Program-made: the position numbers and the translations under genes
Shown here: piece by piece, positions 1-10,475 of the stretch
Numbering within the stretch: position 1 is the first letter of the stretch
Layout of the letters: each line of letters opens with the position of its first letter
Source: Lunularia cruciata
Lineage: Eukaryota > Streptophyta > Marchantiopsida > Lunulariales > Lunulariaceae
Direction: 5' to 3'
Length of the DNA: 64,000 nt
Assembly (NCBI GenBank): GCA_948567375.1
Contig: OX419757.1
Location: 16,058,001 to 16,122,000, forward strand
Notes under the pieces: generated by a model
Databases searched by the model: none
What the model was told of the DNA's origin: nothing
The model's input: the letters and a program-made list of their open reading frames with translations, nothing else

Positions 1-1350
1 TTGGGGTTGATGGATTGAGTGGGCATGGTATCCTTGGGACAAAACCAATGGCTACTATGAGAGTATCTACTTTGGGAGTAGCTAGAGGACATATGGAGCT
101 TGCAACCAAAGTAGAGGAAGTTTTCTATGTTAAGTTTAGGGACTCTAGTGGTTGGAGGCATGACATTACTACTCCCAAGGGCTAGATATAGTAGCCAATC
201 AATGCATCTTCCACTCCTACAGAGAATACTTTGGAGCCAACAATAGATCTAAGCTTACAATAGGGGAAAGACAAAGAGTTTGGAGGTTCTTGAGGAGCTA
301 CACAAGTTTATTTTCTTTTAATATGAAGGATGTAGGTGCTCTAAGAGGATCTAGTATTTGGATTGAGCTTACTAGTGATACACCCATTTTTTGACATCCC
401 TATAGATATAGTGATATGTAAAGAACATTGATTTAGAGCTAGAGTAGAGATATTGTTGAGGCTAGTGGTGGTATTTCACATGGAAAGTATGCTTCAACTA
501 CAATGAAGAAGCCAAGAAGGATATGCATGGCAACTACATAGATAGGAGGATGTGTGGAGATTATTTTCCTATCAATAGATAGACTAAGGCTGATTGGTGT
601 GCTATGCATATAGCAAAGATGATCTTTGATGGAATTGGGCATCCAAAGATCTTCAATACTTTGGATCTTTGAGTAGGATATCATCAATTGCCAATCAAGG
701 AGGTGGACAAGTCCAAGATAGAATTTTTGGCTTTTGATCCTAATGGCAGGATATATTATATCAGTGGAGGTTCTTACTATTTGGGTTAAAGAATGTTCTT
801 GCCAAGTTCCATAGGATCATGGACATGATCCTGACAAGATTGGATTTTGCTTGGTGCTATATTATGACATTTTGGTCTATAGCACTATTGTGGAGGAGCA
901 TGAAAGACAATTATTAGAGGTGTTTGAGAGCGTGAGATCTCATGGACTCAAATTACATCTTGGGAAGTGAAGATTCTTCCATGAGTAGGTTGAGTATTTG
1001 GGTCACACTATCTAACAGGGAGGACTTGGTGTTTAGCATACCACGGTGGAGGCTATTGCGTGTATTCCTTGGCTTACAGATGTGAGTAGAGTGTGAGCAT
1101 TCCTAAGGTTGGAAAACTTTTATAACCTATATGTTTGAGAATTTAGTGTCATTGCCAAGGTCTTGACAAAGCTGACTTGACCAAGCTTACACAAGAGTGG
1201 TGTTGGGGAGATGAGTAGGAAAGAGATTTTATAGAGCTCAAGGAGAGGTTGACATCTGCCCTTATTCTTAGGAGACCAATCAAAGGATGACCATTCTAGG
1301 TTCATATTAATTGGAATATGTTGGGGCTTGGAGCAATGCTCACCCAAGAG
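1..1350 (+). pseudogene. A0 part 1: decayed Ty3/gypsy pol (RT to RNase H start)
   Basis: This is the 5' visible piece of the oldest element. It aligns by eye with A1 at about 24056-25466 over its whole length, from the linker after the methyltransferase domain through reverse transcriptase into the start of RNase H. Many in-frame stops and indels are present. Near position 863 one base is missing inside the codons for the YIDD catalytic loop that is intact in A1, so the enzyme is dead. The copy stops at 1350, where B1 is inserted, and resumes at 33324 with the next RNase H codons, which proves the nesting. The methyltransferase domain expected further upstream lies outside the window. Confidence 0.85.
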
Positions 1351-1716
1351 TGTAACAATATGGAGTTTAATAATGAAGTTAGTAGGGCTAATAAAGTAGC
1401 AAGTAAGATAATACAGCCTATAATATTCTAGAAGTATCTAAGAAGCTTCTTAGGAAGCTTCTTGGCTAGTTTAGCTTGCATCCCAAGTAGGTAACTTCTA
1501 GATGGAAGCTTTTAGAAGCTTCTACTAGCTTAGCTTGCATACCAAGTAAGTGGCTTCTAGAAGGAAGCTTCTTGAGAAGCTTCTCAAGAGCCTTGTATGA
1601 TCTTTATAAATACAAGAGCCAATGCTCATGCTAGGTACTAAAATTTTTCCCTCATTCAAGTGTCCCAATGTGAACTTCCATTCTCCTATTTCTCTCATTG
1701 GTCTTGGTTTTTTACA
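1351..1716 (+). repeat. B1 5' LTR
   Basis: The LTR starts TGTAACAATATGG and ends TTTTTTACA, directly before a tRNA-iMet primer site. The same sequence recurs at 3503-3915, 32872-33323 and, inverted, at 10015-10440 and 14912-15289. This copy lacks a segment of about 40 bp present in the 3503 and 32872 copies just before the last HindIII-rich block. Confidence 0.85.
1438..1612 (+). promoter_or_regulatory. B LTR promoter: GAAGCTTC array plus TATA box
   Basis: Five perfect GAAGCTTC octamers and one GAAGCTTT occur in pairs separated by 2-4 bases. They are followed by TATAAATA at 1605-1612, so the array sits in the U3 promoter position. GAAnnTTC is the inverted pair of heat-shock-element half sites. 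The octamers are also HindIII palindromes, so function is an inference. All B LTRs in the window keep the arrangement. Confidence 0.5.
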
Positions 1717-1717
1717 T

Positions 1718-1730
1718 TGGTATTAGAGCA
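1718..1730 (+). other. B1 primer-binding site (tRNA-iMet)
   Basis: TGGTATTAGAGCA lies one base after the LTR. It matches the complement of the initiator tRNA-Met 3' end (TGGTATCAGAGC) with one C-to-T change. Confidence 0.8.
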
Positions 1731-1986
1731 AGAATGGGATGGATGGAATTTATGGACCACCAAATCCACTTCCACCAAACCATTGGGATTTTTGTGTCTA
1801 GGTACTACCCAAGCATTTTTTCACACAATTCATCACCTCATGTTTTGGACAAAATTTTCTGCATATGATCTCTTTTTCTGAGGAACCTTGATGCTTCCGG
1901 TTGTACTTTATGGAGAATGGTGGATGTGTTGCATCTATGTGTTAATAAATTAGATAAATTGGGGATAATGTGATAGAGTAGAAGCC

Positions 1987-3502
1987 ATGGTGGCAATGAC
2001 CAAAGTTATCCTAACTATGCAACAACAAATCGAGCACCTTACTCAATTGTCGGATGAACAATACTATCATAGACAAGAGCAGGTAGAGAGAGCACAAGAA
2101 GGAGAAGAACAAATTTGATTTCCAAAGCCTAAGGTATTTGAAGGCAAGAACCTTCCGAGTGTAATGGAAAATTTTGTGTTTGATAGTGAACATTACTTTG
2201 AAGCAACAAACCTTCAAGATGAATAGAGACAAATTCTATTGGCCTCAAGCCAATTGAATGGAGTGGCTAAATTATAGTGGCAATTCAGAGTGGAACAAGC
2301 TAAGCGGCATTTTGTAATGCCAATCTTGATATGGGAAAAATTCAAGAGTGAAATAATTGGGCAATTCCAAGCTATAAATGCCACACGGGCCGTACAAGAT
2401 AAGTTGCTAGAGTTGAAGCTGATTGGCTTGGTAAGAAGCTATATCACTCAATTCCATAACACTATTATGCAAATTCTGGATATACTAGATGGAGAAGCTC
2501 TAGATCACTTTGTGAGAAGCTTGAAGTCCTGCACTAGACTAGAAGTGACTATGTGTGAGCCCAAAGACTTGGAGGAAGCAATGCAATTGGTTGAACACTT
2601 TGATTCCTTGGTTGTGACAACTTGGTCTTGACCTTGACTTTCCTCAAACCCACACCCACACTCTACACATGGGTGGAGGAGCTAATACCAATGGAGATTG
2701 ATGCAATTCAGCAAAGACCACAAGGCACAATAGATTGTGAAAGATTATGACAAAATGGTGGATGTTTCCATTGTTGCCAAATTGGACACCGCATTGTAGA
2801 ATGTCCACTCAAGAATGAGCAACCTCGACAAGTCGCCTAAGTGGAAATTGTGGAGCAGAATGAACAAGGAAAAAAGGAATCCCTATAGGAGATTTTGAGC
2901 CGCCTATTGTGACCTTAGATTAGTTCCAATGGGATTGAAGGCTTGACCTTTGCAAGATTACTTCACTTGCAAGGTATGATATCTAATCAAGGTTGTAGGA
3001 TTTTGGTTGATTTTGGAAGTTCAAAGAATTGTATGTCTATGCAAGTGGTAAAGGAATTGGGTATTCATATCAAGCCAGTAATTGAAAGTAGATTGATGAT
3101 GGTAGATAGTAGAAAGGGTTTTGCACTCCGTACCTCACATCTTGTTACCTTCAAGATTAGGAAGGAGTATTTGGGGTGTATGAGGTTTGTAGTGGCACCT
3201 CTATACTACAATGTCATTCTAGGACTACCTTGGCTTGAACATCATAAGGTTCAATTTGATTGGAGTAGATGATAAATTCAAGTACAACACCAAGGTAGGA
3301 GTTTCAAATTAGGTTGTTTGGCACCTCTAAGTAAGACACCTAAGAATAATCAGTCCCAAGATGGGAAGTTTGTCAAGAAGGTAGCCATAGAGCAAGCTTT
3401 GAAGGGAGATGAGTCCCAAGATGGGAAGTTTGCTAAGAAAGCAGCCATGGAGCACACTTTGAAGAGAGATGAGTCCTTAGATGAGAAGTTTGTTAGTGAA
3501 GT
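1987..3502 (+). pseudogene. B1 gag and protease, decayed
   Basis: From the ATG at 1987 one frame runs to 2631 with three internal stops. It encodes the retrotransposon gag core, ending in the conserved LEEAMQLVEHFDSL segment. A zinc knuckle follows at about 2762-2805 (CFHCCQIGHRIVEC, the CX2CX4HX4C pattern). The retropepsin-like domain is in 2943-3272. Its active site reads VDFGSS where B3 has VDSGSS, and its C-terminal ILGLPWL motif is present. A linker of 20-residue repeats (3357-3500) follows and is cut by the B2 LTR. The reading frame is broken between gag and protease, so the copy cannot be functional. Confidence 0.8.
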
Positions 3503-3915
3503 TAGAACAATATGGAGTTTAGCAACAAAGTTAGTAGAGCTAACAAAGTAGCAAATAAAGACAAATTAGCCTAGAATATTCCATAAATATCTAAGAAGCT
3601 TCTTAGGAAGCTTCTCGGCTAGCTTAGCTTGCACTCCAAGTAGGTAGCTTCTAGAAGCTTCCAACTAACTTAGTTTGCACGCCAAGTCAGCAACTCGTAG
3701 AAAGAAGCTTCTTGAGAAGCTTCCCAATTAACTTGGCTTGCACTCCAAGAAAGCGGCTCAAGGAAGCTCCTTGAGAAGCTTCTCAAGAGCCTTGTATGAT
3801 CCTTATAAATACAAGAGCCAAAGCTCATGCTAGGTATTTGGAGTTTTCCCACATTCAAGTGCCCCAATGTGAGTTTCCATTCTCTTATTTCTCTCCTTGG
3901 TCTCGGTCTTTTACA
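3503..3915 (+). repeat. B2 LTR inside B1
   Basis: This is a full-length B LTR. It begins with a damaged terminus (TTAGAACAATATGG), has the GAAGCTTC blocks and TATAAATA near 3806, and ends TTTTACA at 3915. It interrupts the linker downstream of the B1 protease. No matching 3' LTR for a separate B2 is visible, so either B2 recombined with B1 or its right half was lost. Confidence 0.8.
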
Positions 3916-3916
3916 T

Positions 3917-3929
3917 TAGTATTAGAGCA
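3917..3929 (+). other. B2 primer-binding site (tRNA-iMet)
   Basis: TAGTATTAGAGCA lies one base after the LTR. It is a decayed version of TGGTATCAGAGC. Confidence 0.7.
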
Positions 3930-4186
3930 AGAATGGGATGGATGGAATTTATGGACCACCAAATCCACTTCCACCAAACCATTGGGATTTTCATGTCCAA
4001 GTACTATCCAACCATTGTTTCACACAATTCATAACCTCACACTTTAGACAAGATTTTTTGCATATTATCATTATATCTGAGGAACCCTTGGGGCTTCTTG
4101 TTATAACTTATGGAGATGGTGGATGTGCTGCTTCTATGTGTTAATAAATTAGATAGATTAGGGGTGGCATGATAGAGTAGCAACCA

Positions 4187-4750
4187 TGATGGCAATGCCC
4201 AAGGTTATCCTTGCTATGCAGCAAAGAATCAAGCACCTTACTTGATTGTTGGATGAACAAGAGCTTTGATGACAAGAGCACTAGAGAGAGTACCAATTTG
4301 AGAAGGAAAAGATTGAATCTTATTTCCTAAACCCAAGATAATTGAAGGCAAGAATCTCCTAAGTGCAATAGAGAATTTTGTGTTTGACTGTGAATGTTAC
4401 TTTGAAGCTACCAATTTGCAAGATAAGCAAAAATAGATTTTCTTGGCTTCTAGCCAATTGGATGGAGTAGCAAAGCTATGGTGGAGATTTAGAGTGGAGC
4501 AAGTTGAACAAAAAATTGTTGCACCTACTTGATGTGGGCAAAATTCAAGAGTGCAATAATTAGTCGGTTCCAAAATATAAATGCCACACGAGCTGCACAA
4601 GATAGGTTGACAAAGATAAAATACATTGGCTCTATAAGAAGTTACATCAAGCAATTCCAAAACACCATCATGCAAATTCTAGATATATTGGAAGTGAAGC
4701 TCTAGATTGATTTGTGAGGGGCTTGAAGTCAAGAACCAAATTAGAGGTAA
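4187..4750 (+). pseudogene. B2 gag, 5' part, decayed
   Basis: The sequence is collinear with B1 gag from its start (MMAMPKVILAMQQ) to the conserved TKLEV segment, with several stops and shifts. The gene is cut at 4750 by the solo LTR C0. It resumes after the GGTAA target duplication at 8527 with the expected next residues (EPQHLEEAM, where B1 has EPKDLEEAM). The interval 3930-4186 is untranslated leader similar to 1731-1986. No function remains. Confidence 0.75.
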
Positions 4751-5137
4751 TGTGGTGCCCACATTTTTTGTTTTTTCTCAAAATAAAGGAGAAGAAGTGT
4801 ATAGAGAAGTCAAATTGCGCCTGTATGGCCAAAGAAGGCAAAGGAAAGAGTCTTTAGGATGAAACCCGAAGTAAAGTGACTTTGGGTCATAAGGCAAAGT
4901 ACTCGGAAATGCCCTGTCAGCATACAACCCAAAGTAAATAGTCTTCGTATCGGGGGGAGCTCAACCTGAGGCAAAGATAGTCTAACAACCTTTCGTCGGG
5001 GTGAGAAATTCAAGAAGGGGGCGTTTAAAAACTAGCGGCCCATACACGCGAAGGTTTATTGACAGTGATAGGTGCATGCCGGAGGTGTGATTTCTCGGTA
5101 GAAACTCAAAGTGACAAAAGACAAAGAAGCGCAACTC

Positions 5138-5145
5138 TATAAAAA
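5138..5145 (+). promoter_or_regulatory. Candidate family C LTR TATA box
   Basis: TATAAAAA lies 20-27 bases before the first ATG of the LTR-borne frame. The C2 3' LTR has a TATAAAAT at the matching place (40086-40093, minus strand). The C2 5' LTR has lost this stretch in a deletion of about 115 bp. Confidence 0.45.
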
Positions 5146-5164
5146 TTGAAATTGCAACGATGAA

Positions 5165-7729
5165 ATGTTGAGTAATTTTCCTTTGCCGTTGAGAAGTCGT
5201 CTTGCAGGTGATCAGGGAAAGGGAAATAGAGTTGGGATCGTGTTAGTGCGCAAGAGCAAAGTCGCAAGAGTGAAATCAAGAGAAAGTGAGAAAGTAGAAG
5301 AGATGGGAGGAGGGAAGAAGAACTCCGAATTTGCAGTGAGAAATCATGCAATTTGGAGGTTAGATGTGATAGCAAGGATCAAAGTCTTGAGCCGACTTTG
5401 GATCACCTTTCTGGCATGGAACTGGAACGTAAGTTTTCCAGGACTCATGACAGAAATCATCAAGAGTAAGTGTCTTGATGGACCCGAGGAAGAAGGGAAG
5501 AGAGGAAATCCGGCTCGCTGGACAAAGTCGGATTGGAGACTTGTACTCGGGAAGGAAGCAGGCTTGGAGCAGGGAGCCATGTTCTTGGGAAAGGGAGAGA
5601 TAGCCCAGGAAACTCAGGAGGTGAGAGATGCCTTCTTGTCAAAACGGACAAAGAATGGGTACAAGGTTGAGAGCTACAAAGACCCTATGAAGAGAGGGAT
5701 CATGAGTGCTCTGATGGCTATCCTGAAGCTAGAGAGAACCACTTATGTGATGAAACACCAAGTGGTGTTCTTCCATAAGTTGTTTGCAGGAGAACCAATC
5801 AATTGGACGAGGTGTTTTCATGGGAGAACGAGGCAGATGGTGTGGAATTTGCGGGATAAGTTGCCTCCACACTACATCGTGCCGTTTGCAGCACACTTCT
5901 ACCTCGGGCTCAACTTGCTAAATTTGGCGGAGCAGACTAGGATGGTGTTGCACTTCCATCCGGATGTGCGAAAGGAGGTCGATATTGAGGAATAGTAGTA
6001 CATTCTCCAAATCAGGAGCACCAACGACCACTATGCAAAGAGAGGGAAGAACGTGGAGGTCGTAGTGAGTACCCCGACAAAGAAGAGGAGTCAGCAAGGA
6101 GAAGCCGAAGATAGCAAGAAACCTCGGAAGATGCAGAGAAGTATGATGGTGATTGAGTCGGAGGATGAGGACTCAAAAGGAGATGCCAAGCTCAAAACGA
6201 AAGACTCAGAACACGAGGAGGAGCCTGAGCTAACATTGCAGAGTGGAGATACAAGCAATGATAGTGATGAAGTGGGAGAGATGACATCGGCACCAGCAGC
6301 TGACATATACGAGGAGGAAGAAGTGCACGCTAAGATGGAAGCCAAAGATAACACACAGTTGGAGGACAAAGTAACTGTGCCCAAGGAAAGGAAGATTGCA
6401 GTACAGCAAGGAGTTCGCTCAAGACGTAAGGCAAAGTGTGAAGCGGGGCCGAGTAAAGTGAAGGAAGAGGTTGGAGAAAGCTCAAGCAGTGAGGCGTCAA
6501 TTCCGATATGAAGACTGCAAAGGAGAAGGCGAGTATCGAGTAAAGAAGAGGTAAGGAAGGAGATTTCTATGCAAGAAGAAGTAGTTGCAAGAAATGGAGT
6601 GGAGTACCTGCAGGAAATTGTGTGTCCATTATTGGTGAAGTTGGAGCACAAGAAGAGAGAGATGCAGTCGACGTGTCCAGAGGTGAAGATTGTGTTGCAT
6701 GTGTTAGTGCGACTAGACGAAGAGAACTCGGAGTTGAAGAAGAGTGTAACCCGAGGTGAGGAGGAAAGGGAAGTACTGCAAGCGGAGGCAGTAGAGAGAA
6801 GTCAAGTAATTGAAGACCTGAAGAAAGAAGTGAGCTATTGAGAGGAGCTTGTGAAGAAGAGTGACATAGCAGGGGAGAGATAAGTAGCTAAATACGAGAT
6901 CTTGAAGCAGCAATTTGCTGATTCAAGAGTAGAAGTTATCCATGCTATGGCGAGAGTAGCAGCGAAGGATCAAGAGCTCGATAGAGTGATGGAGAGTATG
7001 GAGGAGAAGAAACAACTTTGGCAACGAGAGTTGGCGGCGCAATACAGAGAAGAAGACCAATTACGAGAGTTACTTCGTAATCAAGAGGAGAAGGTAGTAC
7101 AAAAGGAGAAGGAGAAGGAGACGATGAAAGCCAAATTTGGGGAGGAGTCGGCAATGTACAAAGAGGACTGGCTTGCAGATCGGGAACAAGAAAGGAAGAC
7201 AAGATTGGAGCCGATAAAGGAGATTGTCCTCCAGATGAATGCAATGTTGAGTACAGAGGCCAATGTTCAAATTGAAGAGACGAGACTGCATGAGTTGAAA
7301 TTGTTGGTGCAGGAGACGAGGCAAAGACAGGCAAAAGACACCGAGATGAATGCCTTGTTGATTAAATTGAGAACTCGTGTAGATAGGAAGATATTAGAGG
7401 TAGAAGATAATATTGCGATTAGACTAGACTTAGTGAAAATAGAGATAGAAAAGCTTCGGAAAGATGTTGAAGCAAAACCTGAAGTAGATAACATAGGAGT
7501 GCAAATGTCTTTGGAGTTATTGATGGAGACATTAGAGAATAGTGGGTTGGGAGATAAGAAGTTAGATAGATTACCCACTAGTGGAATTTCAGATCAGATA
7601 AGAGAGTTGCTGGAATTGGTAGAAGAAGTAGGAGATATGAAACCCGAGGAAAAAATATTAGAAGGTAAGATTACTTCGGGTTCGAGTTTGAAAGCCGCAG
7701 AAGAAGTAGACATCGGATCAGAGTCGTAA
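5165..7729 (+). pseudogene. LTR-borne frame of about 855 codons, unknown protein
   Basis: Four open stretches (5165-5995, 6053-6511, 6569-6841, 6902-7729) all lie in one frame. They are separated only by stops (two TAG at 5994-5999, TGA at 6509 and 6839, and a cluster near 6880) and not by shifts. Residues 1-60 are basic. A domain at about 65-275 has WRLDVIARIKVL, WITFLAWNWN, RWTKSDWRLVLG and FAAHFYLGLNLL. Residues about 297-445 are acidic and Ser/Glu-rich, with a bipartite basic patch (KKRS...KKPRK) that could be a nuclear signal. From about 470 on, long Glu/Lys/Leu heptads predict a coiled coil. The other C LTRs encode the same protein. I do not recognise the family. It is neither gag nor pol. 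Confidence 0.75.
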
Positions 7730-8526
7730 CAAATTTGAGATTTGAAGAGGCAGATATGAAGAGGTGCATTGTCATTTTGGATCTACAGGTTAGAAAAGTT
7801 GTTGTAGAATGGTATAATTGTTAGAACTGTTGATTTGTTCACTACTTAAGAGTGGCATTCGCAGTCAAATGTTGTTCAGTGCTCATAATTTTTGAGAATA
7901 GATAAAGCAAAGTGTTGTGAAGTAGTGCTCGTTGCTTGAGCTTGATTCCAAGTATCAACGTTGTACTTTTGTTTGTGAGTGTTTGGAGAAATTCGAAGTG
8001 CAAATTAGAGTGTTTGTTGGATGTTGGATTCCACAGCCTTGATCTTCATTCTGTGTGTTTGATCTTGAGTGAAGTGCAATCAAAGCAATGCCTTGACAAA
8101 TCTGAGAGGAATTGTAGTGTTGGTAGTATTCTGCATTTGTGAGTGCAGTGTGAAGTTGATGTGAAGCAATTTTGATCGAGGAAGTTGTGCCTTCAGTGGA
8201 GAGGTGGAACACAATTCTGAGGCGAAGTCGTTTTGCAGTGAACTGCCATTTTTGGGAGAGCTTGAATCATCACAATCAAGATTGTTTGGAAAGAATTGAA
8301 GGATTTGTGATTAAGGAGTGTGAATTCGTGACAAGACTACAAGTCAGTGCTTGTTACTCTCTTCTGGGTGTGGTTTCTACCTGAGAGATTAAAGATGCAA
8401 CCAAGAAGAACTACATTGTTACTGTTTGACTTCGTATTTGACCAATTCTGACTCGTATCCCTGCGGGAATGAACTTTACTTACCCAATTGCCGCAAAAGT
8501 GATATTTGCCGGGTTGGCACAGGTAA

Positions 8527-10014
8527 CCATGGGAGAGCCACAACACTTGGAAGAAGCCATGCGGTTGCCAAACATTTTGATTCCTTGGTTGCAACAACTT
8601 GGCTTGACTTTGTTGACCTCCATAAAACCTACCACCTACCAATACACTATACATAGGTGGAGGAGCAGGCACCAATGGAGATTGATGCCATTCAACAAAG
8701 ACCACTTGACACTATAGATAGAGAGAAATTGTGACAAGATGAGGGTTGTTTTTATTGTCACCAATTGGGATATTGCGTTGCTGAATGTCCACTCAAGAAT
8801 GGGTGACCTCGACAGGTTGCCCAGATGGAGTTTGTGGAGCAAAATGATCAGGGAAACAAGGAATCCCAATAGGAGATTTTGAGCCACCTATTGAGAACTT
8901 GATTAGTTCCAATGGGATTGAAGGCTCAACTTATGCAAGTTTGCTTCACTTGTAAGGTATGATATCTAATTAGGGTTGTAGGATTTTGGTTGATTCTGGA
9001 AGTTTGGAGAATTGCATGTTTATGCAAGTAGCAAAGGAGTTGGGTATTCCTATCAATCCAATAATTGAAAGTAGATTGATGATGGCAGATGGTAGAAAGG
9101 GTTTTGCACTACGTATCTTGCATCTTGTTACCTTCAAGATTAGGAAGGAGTATTTGGAGTGTATGAGGTTGTAGTGGCACTTCTACATTATGACGTCATT
9201 CTAGGACTACCTTGGCTTGAACATCATAAGGTTCAATTTGATTGGACCTGACAAAAAATTCAAGTACAACACCAAGGTAGGAATTTCCGATTAGGTTGTT
9301 TGGCACTTCAGAGTAAGACACTTGAAAATAGTCAATCCCAAGATGGGAATTTTGTTGAGAAGATAGCCATAGAGCAAGCCTTGAAGGAGAATGATTCCCA
9401 AGATGTGAAGTTTACCAGGAAAGTAGCCATGGAGCAAGCTTTGAAGAAAGATGAGTCCCTAGATGGGAAGTCTGTGAGTGAAGAAGCCATAGAGCAAGCT
9501 ATGGAGGAAGATAAGTCTATTTTTGTTGTGTGGATCAAGTCGATTGCACAAGGAAAATCTGAGGAGGGCCAAGAGCTTCATCAAGCAATGGTTGATCAGA
9601 TAGTTTAGGAGTTTGCGGATGTGTTTTTGGATGATCTGCTAAAGGGATTACCCTCCAATCGTGGTATGCCTTTCAAGATTGAGTTATTGCAAGAGAGTAC
9701 TCCAGTGAGTAGACCAATTTATTGGCTCTCACCAAAGGAGTTGGAGGAGTTGCAAACAACACTTACAGAGTTATTGGAGAAGGACTTCATGTGACATAGC
9801 ACATCTCCTTGGGGAGCACCGATACCATTCATTCCGAAGAAGGATGGAGGGCTTCATTTCTGTATTGATTATCATAGGCTCAATAAGCAAATAGTGAAGA
9901 TGTAGATCCCTTGCCTTGGATTGATGACTTGCTTGATCAATTGAGTGGATCACGATACTTTTCCAAGTTGGATCTTTGCAATGGCTATTGGCAAATCCTC
10001 ATTGATAGGGAAGA
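8527..10014 (+). pseudogene. B2 (or B1) gag end, protease, linker and RT start
   Basis: After C0 the gag resumes. A zinc knuckle near 8746-8790 has its His changed to Tyr (CFYCHQLGYCVAEC). The protease at 8986-9174 keeps the DSG active site (VDSGSL). Three 20-residue linker repeats follow (9336-9520). From 9609 the RT N-terminus is readable, including [27 protein letters not shown] and the proline-rich entry segment, but with stops at 9608, 9792 and 9902. B3 interrupts it at 10014, immediately before the codons that B3 itself shows next. The remaining RT and RNase H of this copy are not found in the window. Confidence 0.8.
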
Positions 10015-10440
10015 TGTAAAAGACCGAAACCGAGGAGAGAAATAGGAGAATGGAAACTCACATTGGGACACTTGAATGAGGGAAAACTCCGAATGCCTAG
10101 CATGAGCTTTGGCTTTGGTATTTATAGGTAGCATACAAGGCCCTTGAGAAGCTTCTCAAGAAGCTTCCTCAAGCCGGTTTCTTAGAGTGCAAGCCAAGTT
10201 AACTAGGAAGCTTCTCAAGAAGCTTCCTTCTAGAAGCTGCCTACTTGGCGTGCAAGCTAAGCTAGTTGGAAGCTTCTAGAAGCTTCCTTCTAGAAGCTAC
10301 TTACTTAAGGTGCAAGCTAAGCTAACCGGGAAGCTTCCTAAGAAGCTTCCTAGATACTTCCGGAATATTCTAGGCTAATTTGTCTTATGTGCTACTTTGT
10401 GAGCCTGACTGACTTTGTCGCTAAACTCCATATTGTTACA
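10015..10440 (-). repeat. B3 3' LTR
   Basis: On the plus strand it runs from TGTAAAAGACC to ATATTGTTACA, the reverse of the B LTR. It has eight perfect GAAGCTTC octamers plus two partial ones between 10146 and 10350. The TATA sequence (TATAAATA on the minus strand) is at 10119-10126. Confidence 0.9.
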
Positions 10441-10475
10441 TATTCCCTCGCTGCTAGTTGGTGACGTCCTTGTCA

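Larger units (their letters stand above)
4751..8521 (+). mobile_element. C0: solo LTR of family C, 3.77 kb, with coding frame
   Basis: The unit starts TGTGGTGCCCACA and ends GTTGGCACA. It is flanked by a perfect GGTAA duplication (4746-4750 and 8522-8526), and the B2 gag continues on both sides. It aligns over its length with the LTRs of C2 (36762-40448; 46618-48649 plus 56481-57552) in reverse orientation. There is no primer site, gag or pol, so it is a solo LTR left by LTR-LTR recombination. Its size is large for a plant LTR. The coding frame at 5165-7729 occupies most of it. Confidence 0.9.

Noticed and set aside
1438-1600. A CRISPR-like or satellite array from the regularly spaced GAAGCTTC motifs
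   Set aside because: The spacing is irregular, units are 8-bp palindromes inside an LTR, and the genome is a plant.
6091-6651. 186-codon minus-strand frame in C0
   Set aside because: It lies opposite the acidic, purine-rich segment of the LTR frame; Ser/Leu-rich antisense frames are expected there.
7936-8705. Short frames in the 3' part of C0 as separate genes
   Set aside because: They are not preserved in the C2 LTRs, lie on both strands and have no recognisable motif; the region looks like the untranslated end of the LTR.
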